A stretch of DNA of 29,113 nucleotides from the NCBI GenBank assembly GCA_024277485.1, contig JAJRVA010000032.1:1-29113 (forward strand), read 5' to 3'. The position numbers were made by a program, and so were the translations under genes. This document shows positions 27,175 through 29,113 of this stretch, one piece after another (position 1 is the first letter of the stretch; each line of letters opens with the position of its first letter). Origin of the DNA: Deltaproteobacteria bacterium. GTDB taxonomy: Bacteria > Desulfobacterota > Desulfobulbia > Desulfobulbales > Desulfobulbaceae. The notes beneath the pieces were generated by a model that saw only the letters and a list, made by a program, of their open reading frames with translations, searched no databases and was not told the origin of the DNA.

Positions 27175-28395
27175 ATGAAATATATCCTGCTGATCGGTGA
27201 CGGCATGGGGGACCTGCCGGTGCCTGAGCTCGGCGACAGAACCCCCCTTGAGGCCGCGGACAAACCGGCCATGGACCGTCTTGCCAGGCAGGGTGAACTG
27301 CTGCTGGTCAGGACCGTGCCGGAAGGCTTTCCGCCGGGCAGCGACGTGGCCAACCTTTCTCTCCTCGGCTTTGCCCCTGAGAAGTATTACACCGGTCGGG
27401 CCCCGCTTGAGGCGGCCAGCATGGGGATCACCATAGGCCCGGACGAAATCGCCTTTCGCTGCAACCTGGTCACTGTGGACAGGCGGGATGACGGCAGGAT
27501 CCTCATGCGTGATTACAGCGCCGGCCATATCAGCACCGGCGAGGCGGCTGAACTCATCACCGCTGTGCAGGACAGGTGCGGCAACGAGCATATCCAGTTT
27601 TATCCCGGCATCAGTTACCGCCACCTGATGATCCACAAGAACGGCTCTCTCCCCCTGAAAACAGTACCACCCCATGATTACCTGGACCAGGATGTTTCCC
27701 GGAACTACCATGACTACCTGGACATTGATGTCCTGAAAAAGGTCATGGAGGAGAGCGCCGAGGTCCTTGCCCGCCACCCGGTCAATGCCCGGCGGATCAA
27801 AAAAGGGCGGAAACCGGCAAACAGTATCTGGCTGTGGGGCGAGGGCAGACCGCTGCGACTGCGGAAATTCCAGGATTCCCACGGTGTTTCCGGCAGCCTG
27901 ATTTCGGCGGTTGACCTGCTCAAGGGCATTGGAGTCAGCTGCGGCCTTGACATCATCAATGTTGAGGGGGCGACCGGGTATCTTGACACCAACTACGAAG
28001 GAAAGGCCGCAGCAGCGCTCAAAGCGCTTGAAACCCAGGATTTCGTCCTGGTGCATGTCGAAGCGCCTGATGAGGCGGGGCACCAGGGATTGATTATGGA
28101 GAAAAAACAGGCTATCGAGGACTTTGATGGCCGCATTGTCAGGCCCATTGTCGAAGAAATGGAGAAGCGCGGCGAACCATTCCGGATCGTGGTCACCATG
28201 GATCACTTTACCCCGGTCAGCCGCCGCACCCATGAGGACTGGCCTGTTCCCATGGTCCTGTACGATTCACGCGGGGTTGCGGAGCCATCCGGCCTGGCCT
28301 ACACGGAAGCCAACGTTATCCAGGCGGTCAGCACAAGCGGTCTAATCATGGACAGCGGCCATAATTTTATCCGTCGATTCATCCATCAGGACTGA
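27175..28395 (+). CDS. ApgM-like phosphoglycerate mutase family protein, probable homoserine kinase
   Basis: A 406-aa alkaline-phosphatase-superfamily protein of the archaeal-type, cofactor-independent phosphoglycerate mutase class. Metal and active-site motifs are intact: LLIGDGMGD at the N-terminus, the nucleophile region SDVANLSLLGF, YYTGRAPLEAAS, HVEAPDEAGHQGL and TMDHFTPVS with a downstream His. A subfamily of these proteins found beside threonine genes has been proposed as non-orthologous homoserine kinase (TIGR02535, from memory). The position 15 nt after hom supports that reading over glycolysis. A true mutase activity cannot be excluded from sequence. The next gene follows after 6 nt. 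Confidence 0.83.
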   Translation: MKYILLIGDGMGDLPVPELGDRTPLEAADKPAMDRLARQGELLLVRTVPEGFPPGSDVANLSLLGFAPEKYYTGRAPLEAASMGITIGPDEIAFRCNLVTVDRRDDGRILMRDYSAGHISTGEAAELITAVQDRCGNEHIQFYPGISYRHLMIHKNGSLPLKTVPPHDYLDQDVSRNYHDYLDIDVLKKVMEESAEVLARHPVNARRIKKGRKPANSIWLWGEGRPLRLRKFQDSHGVSGSLISAVDLLKGIGVSCGLDIINVEGATGYLDTNYEGKAAAALKALETQDFVLVHVEAPDEAGHQGLIMEKKQAIEDFDGRIVRPIVEEMEKRGEPFRIVVTMDHFTPVSRRTHEDWPVPMVLYDSRGVAEPSGLAYTEANVIQAVSTSGLIMDSGHNFIRRFIHQD

Positions 28396-28401
28396 CAGCC
28401 C

Positions 28402-28851
28402 ATGAGCAGCAGCCTGACCATCACCATGCCTGAACCTGTTTTCAGGATCGACTACCGGGTCATCTACGGCGATACAGACGCCGGCGGCGTGGTGTATAAC
28501 GCCAACTTCCTGCGCTACTTTGAAATCGGCCGCACCGAGATGATGCGCTTCTGCTCCCTGCCCTACAGCCTGATCGAGAAGCGGGGACTCATCCTGCCGG
28601 TTACGGAAACCTACCTGCGCTACAAGGCCCCGGCCCGGTATGATGACCTGATCACCATCCACACCTCCCTGGCCGAGATAAAAAAATATACCTCCCGCTT
28701 CAACTACCGGATCACCCGGAAAGAGGAAAACGGCAAAGAAACCCTGCTGGTCAAGGGATTCACCGCCCACGCCTGTGTCAGCCGGGAGGGAAAACTGACC
28801 CCTTTCCCCGAGGATTTGCGCCATACCATGCAGAAACTCCGCCGGGATTAA
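28402..28851 (+). CDS. YbgC-type acyl-CoA thioesterase (4HBT hotdog fold)
   Basis: A 149-aa single-domain hotdog thioesterase. The catalytic signature GDTDAGGVVYNANFLRYFE (about residues 23-41) contains the active-site Asp and the helix that binds the CoA thioester. In E. coli, YbgC belongs to the tol-pal cluster; here it is the third gene after hom and the mutase-like gene, so its substrate is open. ATG 28402 gives an eight-residue N-terminal extension over a second ATG at codon 9; the ribosome site is poor for both. It ends 63 nt before the tRNA, in a gap that holds the tRNA promoter. Confidence 0.9.
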   Translation: MSSSLTITMPEPVFRIDYRVIYGDTDAGGVVYNANFLRYFEIGRTEMMRFCSLPYSLIEKRGLILPVTETYLRYKAPARYDDLITIHTSLAEIKKYTSRFNYRITRKEENGKETLLVKGFTAHACVSREGKLTPFPEDLRHTMQKLRRD

Positions 28852-28872
28852 TCCGCCCGCAGCATGTCCTGC

Positions 28873-28900
28873 TTGACTTTTTAAAATTTATCGTTATTAT
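28873..28900 (+). promoter_or_regulatory. Promoter of the initiator tRNA
   Basis: TTGACT (28873-28878), 16-bp spacer, TATTAT (28895-28900); both elements match consensus at 5 of 6 bases. The predicted start of transcription is about 7 nt before the mature tRNA. Confidence 0.7.
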
Positions 28901-28914
28901 CTCTCACACAGTGA

Positions 28915-28991
<77 letters not shown>

Positions 28992-29000
28992 AGTTATTTC

Positions 29001-29035
29001 AGGGTTTCAGCCAAATTGGTTGAAACCCTTTTTTT
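29001..29035 (+). terminator. Rho-independent terminator of the tRNA
   Basis: AGGGTTTCAGCCA (29001-29013) pairs with TGGTTGAAACCCT (29017-29029) over 13 bp with one G-U pair and a 3-nt loop, followed by seven T (29029-29035). It begins 9 nt after the tRNA CCA. Confidence 0.92.
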
Positions 29036-29055
29036 GTGTTTGGTGTTACTTTTAC

Positions 29056-29077
29056 TTTGGTACGTATTTGGTACGTA
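29056..29077 (+). repeat. Perfect tandem repeat TTTGGTACGTA, two copies
   Basis: The 11-mer TTTGGTACGTA is repeated head to tail at 29056-29066 and 29067-29077, just after the tRNA terminator. Its inner part TACGTA is palindromic. It may be a recombinase-binding repeat of an element integrated next to the tRNA, but the window stops before any integrase gene could be seen. Confidence 0.75.
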
Positions 29078-29113
29078 GACGGGATAGTGTCAAATCTTTA
29101 CGGACTGTTGCCC

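Noticed and set aside
26815..28233. 472-codon open frame on the minus strand
   Set aside because: Antisense to the end of hom and the mutase-like gene, both clearly real; no domain features.
29052..29111. Minus-strand frame open to the window edge as the end of an integrase
   Set aside because: Only 19 residues before the stop and no recombinase motif; kept only as a possibility in the findings.

Overview
This window looks like a stretch of bacterial core chromosome from a Desulfobulbales-type member of the Desulfobacterota (former Deltaproteobacteria). The assignment is an inference. It rests on a monomeric NADP isocitrate dehydrogenase, an adenylate kinase with a Cys/His/Cys/Cys LID like the metal-binding enzyme of sulfate reducers, a small multihaem cytochrome of the doubled CXXCH type, a fused CobA/HemD, and the order holB-ricT-metG. 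No rRNA, CRISPR array, transposase or complete mobile element was seen.

Layout. 1-415: non-coding left edge full of inverted repeats, then a promoter for idh. 416-3492 (+): monomeric isocitrate dehydrogenase and a ComF-type phosphoribosyltransferase. 3493-4113: AT-rich gap before dnaA with a perfect DnaA box and several short repeats, a candidate replication origin. 4114-5442 (+): a DnaA with an unusual P-loop. 5523-6935 (-): HemG-type porphyrinogen oxidase, divergent from htpG (7082-8962, +). 9091-10725 (+): lipoprotein, pcm, yqaA. 10876-11238 (+): tetrahaem cytochrome. 11296-12603 (-): MtaD-type amidohydrolase. 12809-20377 (+): a tight eight-gene run of ychF, an OB-HD ribonuclease, holB, ricT, metG, yggT, yggU and an unknown membrane protein. 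20380-24825 (-): gmhA, an unknown conserved gene, hemC, cobA/hemD and a cereblon-like CULT-domain protein. 24931-25605 (-): adk with its own strong terminator. 25852-28851 (+): homoserine dehydrogenase, a phosphoglycerate-mutase-like probable homoserine kinase and a YbgC-type thioesterase. 28915-28991 (+): initiator tRNA with its own promoter and terminator. The window ends in a short tandem repeat that may mark an integration site.

How the parts fit. The ychF-to-yggU run handles replication and translation housekeeping: clamp loader subunit, RNA processing, Met-tRNA charging. The minus-strand run makes uroporphyrinogen III and precorrin-2 from porphobilinogen, and it ends with the CULT protein. 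Hom plus the mutase-like protein would cover two successive threonine-pathway steps.

Most notable: (1) the 144-residue CULT protein (20380-20814, -), which keeps the three cage tryptophans and two CxxC zinc pairs of cereblon at cereblon spacing and is translationally overlapped with hemD; (2) the divergent DnaA next to an intergenic region carrying four same-strand copies of AWATCRAGAY; (3) the unidentified conserved protein between gmhA and hemC.
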